Source: Oscheius dolichura
Lineage: Eukaryota > Nematoda > Chromadorea > Rhabditida > Rhabditidae
Length of the DNA: 64,000 nt
NCBI GenBank assembly: GCA_932521035.1
Contig: OW051497.1
Location: 5,642,001 to 5,706,000, forward strand
Direction: 5' to 3'
Under the pieces are notes generated by a model that searched no databases, was not told the origin of the DNA, and worked only from the letters and a program-made list of their open reading frames with translations. Positions 20,970-33,567 of the stretch are shown here, one piece after another; within the stretch, counting starts at the first letter, position 1; each line of letters starts with the position of its first letter. The translations under genes and the position numbers were made by a program.

Positions 20970-21971
20970 ATGGCCGCCGCCCTCAACGCTAAGCCACAGG
21001 TCAGTCACTCCCTTTCTAGCCGAATACTTTCTCCATGTCCCCCTATTGCCATTCGACCTTTCCCTTCTGAATCTTTAAGGGTTCTCTCTGGTATTCTCTC
21101 CATGGTATTCATTTGATATGAGTTTGCCTCACGAGCACAGTAGAAATCACACAATCACGCTAAAATTCAGCTCTAGACGGTGTTACCACTTCTGTAATTT
21201 CATTATTTCAGCCGCTAGCTGTGGACTTATCGTCTTATGCTTTACAGGCCACCACAATTCAGCCTACGTTCCTGACATTGGCTGATATTCAAAGACATTA
21301 TCAGGTTATCGTTGCTCTTACATTAATGACAACAGTATTTTTAGAGTATCGACAGTGATGAAAGGAGTCATCATTCCAGCGACCTATTATCCTTCCATGT
21401 ACGTGTCCTCTGTTAAGCTGGATTTCATAACAATCATAGATTCCATCCCGATCCGATAGTGATTCCACTCTCTCGCCGCCTTCAACCCGAGAAAATGTTA
21501 TTGTGAAACATGATTCCAAGAGGAAAAAGGTGAGAGAGCTTATAGACACGTGATAAGAGAGCTGAAGGAACTCGTGAAAGACGACGCGTATTGGGAAAGG
21601 CGACGGAAAAACAACGATGCGGCTAAGAGAAGTAGAGACAGTAGAAGACAGAAAGAAGACGAGATGGCCAGCAGAGCGGCTTGTTTGGAAAGAGAAAATC
21701 TTCGACTGCGTGGAGAATTGGACCATTTGAGAGCAGAGACAGATCAATTGAGAACCATTCTTCTAACATCGGTAGAGGTCACGCCTTCGGATAACCAAAT
21801 GATATTCAGGCAGCGCCCTTGGCTCTCCGTGGATTGTCTCTCCCAACTTTCACCCCGTCTCTTCTGACAACCACGTCGGTAATCACGCCGACCGGCCATT
21901 GCCAGATGCCCTATCCCGACTCCACTCAACGAGGCACCGTCTTGGTCACAAACTACTCAACCCCCGCATAA
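20970..21971 (+). CDS. bZIP transcription factor, PAR/CES-2 type
   Basis: Nuclear DNA-binding factor. Six exons: 20970-20999, 21212-21304, 21345-21398, 21440-21529, 21568-21771, 21810-21971; 210 residues. The basic region reads DDAYWERRRKNNDAAKRSRD followed by SRRQKEDEMASRAACLEREN and a leucine zipper (LRLRGELDHLRAETDQLRTI). The KNNxAAKRSRDxRR signature is that of the PAR/HLF and nematode CES-2/ATF-2 group, which binds TTACGTAA-like palindromes as dimers. The N-terminal half is Ser/Thr/Pro-rich (SDSDSTLSPPSTREN), the C-terminus Pro/Thr-rich, both probably activation or regulatory segments. The zipper is short. Intron 1 (212 nt) is longer than the others and could hold regulatory sites. The exon 4/5 join requires acceptor ...gctgaag at 21567; other AGs break frame. 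Confidence 0.92.
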
Positions 21972-22032
21972 TCTCCCAACAAACATTTTACTCAAACGCG
22001 TGTATTTTCTTGGTAATAATGTGCAATTTTAC

Positions 22033-22038
22033 AATAAA
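22033..22038 (+). terminator. Polyadenylation signal of bZIP gene
   Basis: AATAAA lies 62 nt beyond the bZIP stop and only 18 nt before the end of the convergent ERG28 gene, so the two 3' ends nearly touch. Confidence 0.55.
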
Positions 22039-22055
22039 CAGGCTGTACCCGTCGG

Positions 22056-22700
22056 TCAAGATCGCTTCTTGAGTTCCCGTACTTCTGGAGTATCCGGCGG
22101 ATTCAGCAGGTCTCCCTCCATGTAGTGTTTTGCGAATAAACGACCACTCCTTCTTTGCTGTTCCTGAACTTATAAAGTAGGTGGACAGGTGGCTGTCTAA
22201 CCTTCACAACTTTTGGAGGTTCTATCCACAAGTAGACGTAGAAGATAAAGAAAAGGGCCGTTATTCCTAAATAAATGTTAATCGACTAAACAGGGCGCTT
22301 ACCGTTTAAAGCGCAGTTTGACGTAGCAGCAGGAGAGATTTGAAATATTTCATAGTGTACCATTTCTGCCAAAGAATGTATACAAAGAACGAAGCTGATA
22401 ATAATGTGAAGCATTTGTAATTCGAAGCTTTCAAAGCTTTTCACAAGAAATAGTCTGCAATTTGAAGGAAATAACATCAAACCGAAAGGTATTACCTGAT
22501 CAGTGCTGCTATTACCATCAGAACAGAGAGTGCCCGTTTCCCGAAATCATCTACAGTTGTCGTAAATAAAGCTAAAGGAGAGATACATGTTGATATTTGA
22601 GCGTACCTGTATTTGTGTTTGTTGCCAAAGTAAAAGCCGATCCTAATGATTGAAGAACTAGAAAAGCTAGCCATGCCCGTAAATATTTGACTTCAATCAT
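22056..22700 (-). CDS. ERG28 homologue, ER membrane scaffold
   Basis: ERG28 is a small ER membrane protein; in yeast it tethers sterol C4-demethylation enzymes, and its C. elegans counterpart is known for BK channel trafficking. Five exons read leftward: 22607-22700, 22496-22571, 22303-22454, 22202-22266, 22056-22163; 164 residues. N-terminal MIEVKYLRAWLAFLVLQSLG corresponds to TM1 of the family; then FGKRALSVLMVIAALIRL matches the R-x-W-x-L-x-S-x-x-I-R block, LQMLHIIISFVLCIHSLAEM the Y-H-T-x-x-F-x-x-H-x-x-E block, and ITALFFIFYVYLWIEPP the last TM. The C-terminal tail (GDLLNPPDTPEVRELKKRS) is longer than in the human protein and ends basic. Reading straight through intron 1 gives a different, non-homologous N-terminus, so the spliced start is preferred. 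Convergent with the bZIP gene. Confidence 0.8.
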
Positions 22701-22859
22701 ACGAAAACAATGAAATAGAGACGGGAAATGGAGGAAAGAAGGAAGCCTCTGGTGAGGGCCTCACGTTATTATCGATCGCGTTGACCACTGCCAGCTGTTC
22801 GCTAGCCAGATGTCCCTCACCTTACATGAATAGGAAAAGGTCGCATGGTTTATTTGAGA

Positions 22860-23798
22860 TTAACAGTTGTAAGTTGAGCAACAGACAAAATATCCGTATC
22901 GTTGAGAATTGACACAGTTGGGAGTATTGTCGAAGAGACAGTCGGAGGAGCCGTAGCATTTCAGTGGAAGCGATGACCCAGGATACATACGAACTTGTCC
23001 TGAATTACTTGGAATGCACTCTCCTTGGAGATATTAAGCGTAATAAAGGGAGTAATCTAAACCTGTGCCAGATGAGCCGGAGGGAATATAATTGGGCGCA
23101 TCATAGGCATAGGTAACGGGAGGAGCTGTAATCCGTCGGGGAAAAGAATTAGACCTTACCGTAGCTGTAATCATTCTGAGCATTTCGAACACCGCAGCAA
23201 ATGTATTGGTTTATTCCCTGGTTGTATTCACAGCCGAATCCAACGCTGCACGCGTTATACATGCAGTTTGCCAGTGCGCCATTACTTCTTTCAGCAACTT
23301 GCCCTGGCTTTGAACAAGTCACTAAACAATGTATAAGCAAACACTATAAAACGAACTACCTCCATTGTCAGCGCTTAATCTGGAGCAGATTCCGTTAACA
23401 CATTGAAGCGATCCATTTGGAAGGCACTGCACACTGTTCACACAGCTTCCGCCCTCGTAAGAGACTTTGAGACATTGATATCCTACTGAGATCTCATCTG
23501 CGTTGCACACTAAAGATTTTTCTTTATACTAAGCCATCCGAGGACTTACAGCCGTTGATTCTACAGCATTGGCCATTCATACACTCATACCCAGTACCGC
23601 CCAGGGCCTATATTTCCTTATTCATAGTTTCACAAGGGTTACCTGACAAAACGACGTTGCTGAGCATAGTGTTCCTCCATTCAGAGGGGTATACGCATAA
23701 GGGCATTGAGCTAAAGCTGTAGAAACTACTGAAATTGACAATGGAAGCAAATTTTGACAGGATAACTTACGGACGGCAGCTATCAACAAGAGGCACAT
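22860..23798 (-). CDS. Secreted cysteine-rich protein, lustrin-like repeats
   Basis: Extracellular by inference. Seven exons read leftward: 23771-23798, 23643-23728, 23550-23607, 23360-23509, 23160-23321, 23063-23125, 22860-23023; 236 residues. Signal peptide MCLLLIAAVLVSTALA, then at least four Cys modules: CPYAYTPLNGGTLCSATSFC with ECMNGQCCR; CNADEISVGYQC with GGSCVNSVQC; CSKPGQVAERSNGALANCMY with GFGCEYNQ and YICCG; a Tyr/Pro linker; and CIPSNSGQVRMYPGSSLPLKC ending in YGYFVCCSTYNC. Spacing and the terminal CC pairs resemble the lustrin-type/EB-like cysteine repeats abundant in nematode secreted and cuticle proteins. An in-frame ATG further upstream (23837) is a weaker start. Specific role unknown. 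Confidence 0.8.
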
Positions 23799-24706
23799 CG
23801 CAACAACTGAAATCTGGAAGCAACGCGCTAGAAACAAATATCATAAGTCGCGCAAACAGTGATTCACAACTGAAGTAGACTGAAAGAAAATAAAGTATTC
23901 TCGGGAGGTAGGTAAACATACTTGGTCTTCGACTGGCCTTATAGTCTGTTCTCCATGGTTTCTCCCAAGCGTATGCATCGTGAAATGTTTCTCCAAGTGT
24001 GTTCTGTTCTAGATGAGAACAGAACAACCAGTTCTTCAGCAATATCCGCTATAAACTTAATTCAAATGCAGCCAATCCGCGCCGCAACCGCACGCGGCGT
24101 GATAAAATTCGGGCCGTGCTCTTTCGAAAACACTTTATCCCCATGTCATACACAAGAGAACATCTCCATGAGATTTGTATATTTGCTAGGAACTCTGCCT
24201 ATCAGCGTTCAATGATTTGGAAACTTATCAATGGCCCTATCGGCAAGACTTTCTTTCAACCGTTTTCAAAAAGTCGCTCTACGGATAAAAAGGAACACCG
24301 CTACGGTAGCAACCCCATCAAAGAAGAGTGTTAACATTTCTTCTTCTGCCTTTATTTGTATTGTGATCGAAACTTTAAACAGAAGTGAGTAATGTTAAAT
24401 ATTTATTGATAGTTTTACAACAGAGGGCTAACTCATTGTCGTGGTAAGATATGCACATTTACTACTTTTAAGGGCACTTGAGCAATAAACTACTCGGGAC
24501 ATTAACATGCTTTCATCAGGGTGTACATTTTGCAAAAGGAATTCATAAACTGAAAATAAAACTTCAAAGAGAATCTGCTTTTTATATAAAAAGCTTCAAA
24601 AGAATATTAAAAGCCAAAGAGGAAAGGGGAAAGGGCAGCGGAATGTCGTAAACGTCGTTCAAGTAAATGCATCTTCACTTCATATGCATGTTCTGGAAAC
24701 CTTGCT
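23799..24706. other. Intergenic between two minus-strand genes
   Basis: 0.9 kb holding the promoter side of the Cys-rich gene and the 3' flank of the WDR62-like gene. No exon recognised on either strand. Confidence 0.45.
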
Positions 24707-27700
24707 TCAAAGCTTGAACTCCTTTAAGAGGCTGGTAATCGTTGCCGTTGGAGTCATTGTTGCCCCTGAACTGGAAAAGTTGCATTCTAAACTACGAGCG
24801 GACTAGCCTTCTACCAGTGTTTAGTTTGTCCACAGATTTGTCCATCTCGCGGTCAATCTGAGACATAATAATTCGTTTTTGATCGCTGGTGAGGGAGCAA
24901 GCTTCTACCTACAAAGCAGGACGTAGAGACAACAGAGGGACAAGTGCTCACCATTTTACGCGCCTGCAAGAGTCGGTCGGTATGGACACGATGCTGATCA
25001 CAACAATCCTGGACATGCTTCACTAATTCTGAAATGACTAAATAAGGATTACGATAGAAAGAGACTACGTTGACAGTCGGAAGAGTCGTCGAGGAGACTG
25101 TTCCACTCCGAAGCATTGACAGAGGATCGAGGAGAATCATCACTTCCAAGATCAGGTCCCGGAACATCTTCTCTACAACCGGAATAAAAAGAACAAGGAA
25201 CAAGCTTACGTTGCCAGCTTTTGAGTCAAGTAGTTGCTTCTGCGTGCAGAATTCATCCTTGGCTGGACTTGTTCGTACATTCTACGAGAGGTCAATCCGC
25301 GGTTGGCTTCGACGGTTGAGGAAGAACGGATGGCACTGTTAACGAGGCGACGGTTCAAGCTCTGGTTCAGCAGACTGGCATCGCTGGTGTTGCTGTCACT
25401 CTCCTCAGATGTTTGCTGGCGACCGGCCCTGTTTCGCGGGTGATAGCGTTCCACCTAATATAACCCCAATAAAAAGGAAGGAATGTGGGTTTACCTTTTT
25501 CTGAACAGCTCCACGGCGACGCGTTTTATCAGCCGAAAGGGCAATTCCTGCATCGTCGTACAAAGAAGGCTGGGTGAGGTCTGGATTGCTGGCCTTTCTC
25601 AGGGCTGAGAGAGCATTCTGGAGTCGGTTGGTCGGCAAGTCGTCTGTTCTGATATCATCCGTCTGACTAACGTTTCCCATGCTGCGAGCCATCATTCTGG
25701 ATTGCAGAAGGGAGCTGAACTTTGGAATAAGAAACAATAAATAGACAACAACTTTGGAATTCGGTCGACGTCAAAGGTTCCAGCGGCTTCAAGCTGTGCA
25801 CCACGAAGATTGCTAATGGAACGAGCTCTTCCGCCCAGAGGAGTGTCCTCGGCAGTCAAGTTCTCGGTAGACTTACGAAGGTTCTCGGTCGATTGATGCA
25901 TCCTATTGAAAAATAAAAATAAGAAAATGAGAAAGTTGCTTACTGCTTGCGAAGAGCGGCAATCTTATTGAGTGCGTCTGTACTTTTCCTCATTTCATGG
26001 TCCCGGAGATTGGATCGTGATGAAGCGGGGGCGAGGCGCGTGGAAGCCGCTGTATATGACATATCGGAGTCCTGAATCATACTAATAAACAATGGGCGGT
26101 GGCGTCTAACCCTTCGAGACGACAATTCCCTACTGGCCAGCTGGCTCAGAACCATATGATTCGGACTTTGACTTCTGCTCCTCAAATGCAGAGGAGACTG
26201 TTGATAGTCTTCGGCTGAAAACATCTAGTTCCCATTGAACTTCAATACGTCGTGGTACCGCCACCTTACGAACACTATGTTCTACCACACGGAAAGTATT
26301 TGAGGTTAGGTTTTAACATAACGAGGTTAGGATGTGTTTGTGCGAGGATAGAAGTGGGATTTAGGAGTTGTTTTTGAGTGGGTAAACTTAGGTAATGACA
26401 GGCACCTCTGCTTCGAGGAGAAGAGGTTGGTTGATCGTTTCTCTTTTGTGGTGTGGACAACTTCGAGCGGAACTTTTCAGACTCTGAATGCGATTAGTGG
26501 GTCAGTAGGGGCATTCGGTTAGCCTCCTAGTTATTTAACCAAAGAAACTGAGAGCGTTTTACATTAGTTTCAACCTATTAGCTTTAGTTTTCCGGGGAGA
26601 AACTCACGTCGTCTGGTGATTGCACTAGCAGCTGCTCCCGATGGCGTTGAAGCCGTTGGTGTTCTCTTAGGGGCCAATGCTTGTGCGGACCAGACTGCTC
26701 GCGGCTGAAAGGGAAAACACGTAAACAGCAAGCGTAACAAAAATATACCCCTTGACCGTCCATGTGACGTTTCGACAGTGACACTCGATGTTCTGATTCC
26801 CTTCTGAAGGCAGAAGCCGGTATCTGTGGCTTGATAATGGATTGAATCTGTGCCAGTGCCGTCGACGAAGGATTGTCTAATAACCTATAAGACCATTGCC
26901 CATCAAGCTGTCAGCCGCTAATTACCGTCTTTGGACGCCCTCCGTAACTCCTCTCTGATATTGTTGGAGAGGCCGTCTGACTGGAGTTGTAATGGGTTCA
27001 GCCGTTACTGAAAGAAATACATACCATAAGGTCAGATTGGTGGTCGGTTGACCCGGCTAACAATGATCTGGGCGGAATCGATGAAAAGGTGAACCCGGTG
27101 AGTCAGAAATTGTAAACTGACCATATTGAGGGGCCTGCTGGGGCGTCCAAGAATGAACAAAAGCAGCCGATGCCTGCTTCCATTCTGAAAAAGATTTATG
27201 ATAACGGGGAGAGGTTGAAGGATGACCCATGGGTTGCACCTGCATCCTTGAGGCCGGGGTGGTTGCTAAATAGGACAGATGCCAGGTGGACACAGAAGCC
27301 GTTAATGACCGGTAAACACCACCTACGGGGCGGGCTGGTTCTCCCAAGGATGGTAAATCGTTAGTCAGAAACGACTCCAGGTTTTCTGCCCATTCTCACC
27401 TTCTTGAGGTGGTGACGGTTGCGGCTGTCCCCATCCTCCTCGTTGACGCCTATTAGGGCGGTTTGCGTCTAGGCTAGGTGGCAGTAGCTGGACACCTCCC
27501 TAAAGAATAAATCACCCCGGACAAAGGAGATAACTCACATCTCGGATGTTCAGCATGGACTTGGAAGCGGATTGAAGAGGAGGAGCCAACCGATCTCTGT
27601 GAGAAACAAAGTCGGACTGTGACTCGTCAACTTCTTCAGCCGATGGAAAATCTAAACCTCGAAAAGTTTAGGAGACAAAAGCCGCCTTGGCAAAAAGTGG

Positions 27701-30700
27701 CCATTCTCATAAAACTGGGCGTAGTACTACTTTTATTTGGTATAATAACGGTGCCCCGTGGGGACGAGAATAAATACGTACCGCTGTGATCTTGTTCGTA
27801 TGCGTTGAGGAGATTGCTGGTCGAGCGTCGCGTCACTTGGGCTGGCAAGATGGTAAAAGCGCTCCTCCTGAAAATAGTCTGGATGATACAATGAACAGGG
27901 CGAGGGTGTTGTGATTCAGTGGCCCCGGAAGCATGGTGGCAGTAGTCAATGGGACGGGAAGGATCGCGCGTGATGCCATGCATGAGGAAGACAACGTTTT
28001 GTGACAACGTTCTTTCTATGGATCAATGGATGTAACGACTGCATTCCAATGCCATAGATATGAATTGCGCGAGGCTATAAACTGGACAAGAAAAAGAGCT
28101 CTAGCACTGATCCTCCCTACTCGGCCGCCATAACAGGAAACGGTCGAAACTCTTTTAGTCAAAACATCCAGGTTTCATCAAAGGCGGGAACCGGCAAACT
28201 CCTAGGAGATATTTCTTAGCGATCTTCTCCTCCTACTTTTTTTGAGTAATCGGCCACTTCAAAGCGAACGTGTGAGAAGCACGGTGATCGCGGCTAATTG
28301 CGACTGATCTTGATTCTGGGACAAGTGAGAACATCACGATGGCCAGCACCGGGCGGGAGATTTTGCGATTAAAAACGGCGTCCTCTGTCAGGGATGGGTG
28401 GCAGCAGAGGTAGAAAAAAACGTGTCGTTGTCTGCCGGAAGCCGGCCAATGTCAGCGAGAAGTGGAAGACAGTGCCTTTGGTAACGGTATGCCCTTGAGT
28501 ACAAAACAACTACACAGCTAGACTAGTCCTTGCGAACAGAACAGGAAAGAGAAGCGCTTGACACTCAGCCGGGACAAAAACGTTCCCAGTATGGATACAA
28601 CAGAGACATCTGGAATTTTCAGTGTGGCGCGAGCCTCAAAAAGCAGTGCTGACTGCCCGGACTTCAAACAAAGCAACGGAATAGCGCCCGGAAACAGGAG
28701 GTTGCAGAGAGGGGATGGACAGCGAATTGTGCTGAGTCGAAACAGAGAATGGCTGTAACAAAATGGCTCGACCCCAGGCAAGTGTGAAAGATCTTGTTGA
28801 GATTTATCATTTCCAGCTGTTGCGGAGCTGTTTCCTAATAGTTCTGCGTGCACACAAGTTGAACAAAATGAAAACGGTCACCTCCCGCTCGTGTGTTTAC
28901 CAAAATTGTCGTAACAATGGAAAAGATAGATTCACGCGCGTAGGGAAGAATTCAATGGGCTGTATGACATTTCTGCCACTAGCGGTGACTATGAAACGGA
29001 CACTTCCTCCAAGGCCAGCGGTAGCTGTAAATGCCGGAATCGGGGCAATGTTTCATCTCGAAATTAGGTATGAAACAGAGGCATATCCATGCATTTATTG
29101 GTTTCTCGACCCATATTTCGCGCTCCTTCCACCAAAACAATATTAGCCGTAAAAGAGACGGATATGATAGGCAGGGGGAGACGGCGATCACAACAGTTCA
29201 CAGTGGGTGGACAGTAGGGGGATTGTGAGGGCCGGTTTGACTCGGACTTTGGATATTCAAACCGTGATGGAGACCGCAACACTCTTTGAATCTAAGAGGA
29301 TTTGACGGGATCGACACTTTTTTTACTAGTGGCGCAGGCAACAGATTTTTCGGTGGATTTCGGCAACCATGTAAAGAGTTTGCTTACCATTGGTCTTTTT
29401 TTGGAATATGCTGCAGATATTTCGAAAGCATGTATTTTAATAGTGAATGTACTACTAAAGAAAAAAACGAGCGACGAAAGAAAAAACGAGCGAGCACAGA
29501 AGAAGCGGCTGACCGCCGGTGACCTGAACGCTCTGGACAAACACAGGAAAACACACACGTTGAGCGGGGGGCAGAACCAGCTCTTCACGCGGCTCTATGT
29601 AAATCATGCTCAGCCCGCATGGATTGGATGCGTAGGATTTTTCCCGAGGAAGCATAATAATCCGGTTGATGGTGGTGACGTTAGCGGGAGAAATACCAAA
29701 AGCTGTGCAAACTGCCGACTAATTCGAACAAAACAGATGATTTGGAACAAAATCGCGTGCGCTTATTATTACGGTTATGGATAAGATGCCTTGCGGTTGA
29801 AAATGAAGTGGCCGTACTGTGTCTGCCGCGAAGAAGGCGGCAATGTCCTAATCGCTCGGACGCATAATTGTTTGTCAGGCGGAATCCGCAAGAGACAAGG
29901 TCGTCGGAGAAAGAATTCACACGCGTGCTCGTTGAAATACAGTCAAAGATGACTTACGTGGCCTCGGTTCGAAGGACTATTTCGGGCTGAGTCTTCTCCG
30001 ATTCGTCACTGTCCCATTCCGTGACCTGCGAGTTGGAGGTCTAAAATAACCTCGTATTAATGCGGATCTCTGGTTAAACTGACAGTAGCTTCGTCAACAA
30101 AGCCTTCGCTCCCACTTCCTAGGAGAGAGTCGGCTGAAGGGCTCCTGAAAGAAAAAGATAGAACAGAAAGTAAGTGTAAAGAGAGCAAAAGACCGAGGGG
30201 AAGTCTGTCGAAAGGTGTCTAAAAGGTGTAAAGCCGAGAAAACGTTTGGGTTCGAGGATTGGATGTGTCGACCCAGATCCCTATCTTGGCAGGATCACGA
30301 CCGAGATTTCAACCGGGATAACTCCCAGGGGAGGGTGGTCAAAGTATTCGGAACACCTGAACACACCTGCGAAGTTGCTGTTCCAGAGCGGCCCGATCTT
30401 CGGTGACCGATTGGTAGAGAGATTTGGATAACTTGAACGCGAAGACACAGCTGTACTCGGTTGCCAAATAAAGTTTCCTGAAACACTGGCCCTTCTCCTT
30501 CGAGTATCCCAAATACCGTCCATCGGAAGAAAATGCAGTAGCTTTCGCTCCAACCGCAATTCTGTTTATTGCTCTGCCGCTTCGTGTCCGCACGAGGAGT
30601 GTTTCCCTACTGTCACTCAGAGCTATCAAAGCTCCCGAAGAGTCAACGCTGACCTGTGATAGGAAAAGTAAATACATAAAATAACCAATTTACGGCTGTT

Positions 30701-33567
30701 GCTTTCACCGGTCGATCGAAATCTTTGGACACCTCCGCGTAGCCCAGTTCTTCTCCCTCCGGTGTCATGTAACGGACGGACCCATCTTCAGAGGATACCA
30801 AGACTGCGTGAGCTGTGGGAATGATGGCGATCGAGGGACAGCTCAACGAGTGATGTTTTAACCGGCAAATTTCCATTGTTTCCTGTAGAAAATAAATAGA
30901 AAATAGAGAACAACAATTCTACCTGGTCTAAGAAGGAGACTCGGTGTATGAGAATGTTGCCGTCAATGGCTCCGCTGAACAGACAAGTTTCCCCATTGGC
31001 TCCCTAAAATTGCAGAGGTTTTGCCTTTAATCCTAAACTACCTTGACAAACATTAAAGTGCTGATTGATGCTGCGTGTTCCTCGACCACCCCACAATGAG
31101 TATAGTAAGGAGAACTCGGTAGGAAGATATGGATCAGTCCATCCCTGCCCCCCGAGGCGAATAGCTCCGGTACCCCTGTAAACTTTAATATTTCAAAAAT
31201 GTAGTATTTCTCACCGTGACTATTCATCTCCGAGAAGCACATTGCTAAAACATCCCCATCATGGGCCGTGATGACTTCCTGTAGCCTTAGCGACGCCATA
31301 GCGTCGAAAACACTGCAAAAATTTGTCGAAATTCTATTGGAATGCCTACTGGATGTTTCCGGATCGTGTACCGACAGTGAGGTGGTTTCCGTGTGGAGAT
31401 AGAGATAAACTACAGGCTTCCACAGACGCTAAAAGAACCTCATATGTAAGGCAAAAATAAGTAAAGCAAAATACCTGTTTGCTCTTCCTCAAGGAACAGG
31501 ACCTTCTTCAGCCATGAAGAGAGCAAGTTATTATGTGGAAATGGAAGTTCTCCTTGATTAGTGGATGATGTTCTATTCCATATCCTCACGGTTCCATCTG
31601 CTCCTCCAGTAATGAAGGTGTCTTCAGGAAATACTGACTGTGATGATGAGCATGCCTATACGTACGTAATTAAAATCAGTCCCTTCTGTGCATACCAATA
31701 TTGCCGTGACTTCACCAGCGTGGGACACGTCAGAATGCAATCGTCTCCAGTCTTTGCCTGATGGTGTATGTACATACATGGAGTGGTCAGCATGAACCGA
31801 CACAATATCACCTTCCGAGGTACAGGAGACAGCAACGACCGGTGAAAAACTGAACAACTGATTCAAAAATAATAAGTTAAGCGAAACCTTTGCTGGCTAG
31901 GAGATCGTTGAAGGGATTCTACTGAGGTGATTTGAGCAGGATCGGTTTTAGAGGGAGTTGGAAGAGGTAGAGAGGAGAGCGGGGAAAGATCTATCCTAGA
32001 GTGAAGAGCAACGGAACCAGTAGAACAGCCGAGCTAAATGCTCTTTCCAACTTTGCTCACCAATCCTCTTACCACAACAGCTTGTTCAGCTAAAGCTAGA
32101 GAAGTGGGACTAACATCACTCCATTGATAGGCATTTACATATTTCTTGTTTACAAATTCTACTAAGGCACCGTCTTCAGTAACTGCTAACACTCTATTCG
32201 GCTCGAGGAATACACATCCAGTAAAAGTTGAGCTTCTCTGGTTAGCAAGGATGGCACTTCGAGACTGAAGACACGTATTGTTTCTCTACATTGCCAATCT
32301 GAGAACCTGAGCAAAACCTGTCGATGATATGTTCCAGAATTTCAAATGTTTCTCTCCTGCTGTTACCAAGACAGTGTGGTCGTCGGAAAGTGCAACGCAT
32401 TTAACCTGAGAGGTACTTGCACTTGAAAAGACGAGAGCACCTACATTTACAGCTAGTTTGGACGTTTCCAATAAGGTTCTTGTTTGGTAATTCCAAAGAC
32501 AAATTTGGGCATCTTGCTGGACGCCGACAGATACAAGAAACGGCGTATTAGGGATAAATTTCTAAATTATATCGTCAGTTCCTTAGATCTGTTGTTGTTC
32601 TCTGTGGGCCCCCCTTGATTCACTTCCAAAACGTCGGCCTGCGCAACACAAGGGAACCGCTATGCGTTGCCGAAGACTAGTCACCATGTGTACGGGGTTA
32701 CGTGAATAGGTCGCCGTCCTGACTCACCACTACAGAAACGCCGTGAGAATGCTGTGAGAAAACTAAGGGCTCGCTACTAGTCGAAGGTTGAATGTCGTGG
32801 ACTCGTACATGTGCCGCTCCCCCCTGAATAAGAAATATTTCCCATTGTTGGCGGTGCAATATACTTCTCCGGTCGCCACGTATCTGCCACATGTGGATAG
32901 GGTCAGACATGTCAGAGGTGTGTCCGAGGCTTCTATCACATGTTCTCTGCCAGTTAGAAAAGATCTTACAACCACACAGGACCTGAAATACTATCTCCAG
33001 TGAAGATCCCCTCCAGTTCCCCCCATCCCCACAAAGGTGTGGGTTTTCTTTTCCTTCTGCGGTCAGCCGGCTGTTTGCCTCGGTTCGGTGAGAAGCCGAC
33101 TGTCACCCTTCAAGCACCGCAGCCGCTATTATACACAGCAAACATAGCGAGAAACGACGGCTCTGCCACGCGCCGCACCCCTTACAAGGAGTCAGCCTTC
33201 CGTAAACGCAACATAGTCTTTGTAGTCGGCCCCCTAATATGGTAATTTAATGAGCCGTGGTTAATCGAGCTGGTTTTAAAGTTGCTACGCTCGGATACAA
33301 CAAAAACATGGCAACGACTCAGGACGATTCAAAATTTTTATCAGCTAGTGTATAATCAATGGGTTCATGGGCAGAAGCCTCCGGAATTGTTTTGGCAATC
33401 AGTTTATGTGCACAGACTGTTTTTGAATTAGGCGCCGTGTACGTAATAAAGATAAAGGCTACTCACCCTGCGAGGTAGGCAAGGTTCTGGCTTTGTTGGC
33501 AGACGTCAACGGCGTTGGGGCCTACAGCCGAGCGACCGAGTGCGAAGTGCAGCTTGACCTGAAACAT
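24707..33567 (-). CDS. WDR62/MAPKBP1-type WD40 scaffold
   Basis: Large scaffold; vertebrate relatives bind JNK-pathway kinases and, for WDR62, localise to spindle poles. 33 exons read leftward from 33467-33567; WD exons 32865-32982, 32728-32823, 32445-32561, 32307-32405, 32073-32264, 31888-32033, 31696-31849, 31475-31637, 31350-31428, 31215-31312, 31042-31175, 30923-31003, 30694-30882, 30367-30653; tail exons 30084-30144, 29958-30040, 27782-27867, 27539-27651, 27400-27499, 27095-27340, 26926-27007, 26749-26884, 26608-26704, 26406-26483, 25944-26214, 25753-25902, 25495-25714, 25210-25454, 25069-25172, 24952-25037, 24815-24908, 24707-24765. About 1454 residues. Family landmarks: LAYLAGSCVVV, LSTCGRYVATGE, TAGEKHLKFWN, FITGGADGTVRIWN, VITAHDGDVLAMCFSE, FASGGRDGLIHIF. 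The second half is Ser/Arg/Pro-rich and disordered, with STENLRKSTENL repeats and a C-terminal helix (SELVKHVQDCCDQHRVHTD). A 39-nt segment in 25944-26214 may be an extra intron. Confidence 0.85.
27868..29957 (-). other. 2.1-kb intron of WDR62-like gene
   Basis: This intron separates the exon ending RTEAT from the one starting RSAFTILPAQ; phases match (2 then 1). It is about 50 times longer than its neighbours. Open frames inside (for example 29302-29784 plus, 160 codons) have no recognisable motif; an alternative promoter or an unspotted nested gene is possible. Confidence 0.55.

Noticed and set aside
22492-22674. Alternative unspliced start for the ERG28 gene (MASFSSSS...)
   Set aside because: It stays open through intron 1 but lacks family similarity; splicing at 22606/22571 restores the conserved ERG28 N-terminal helix.
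28518-29784. Several 100-160 codon frames on both strands within the long WDR62-like intron
   Set aside because: Opposing overlapping frames with no motifs and no consistent splice sites; treated as chance frames in skewed sequence.
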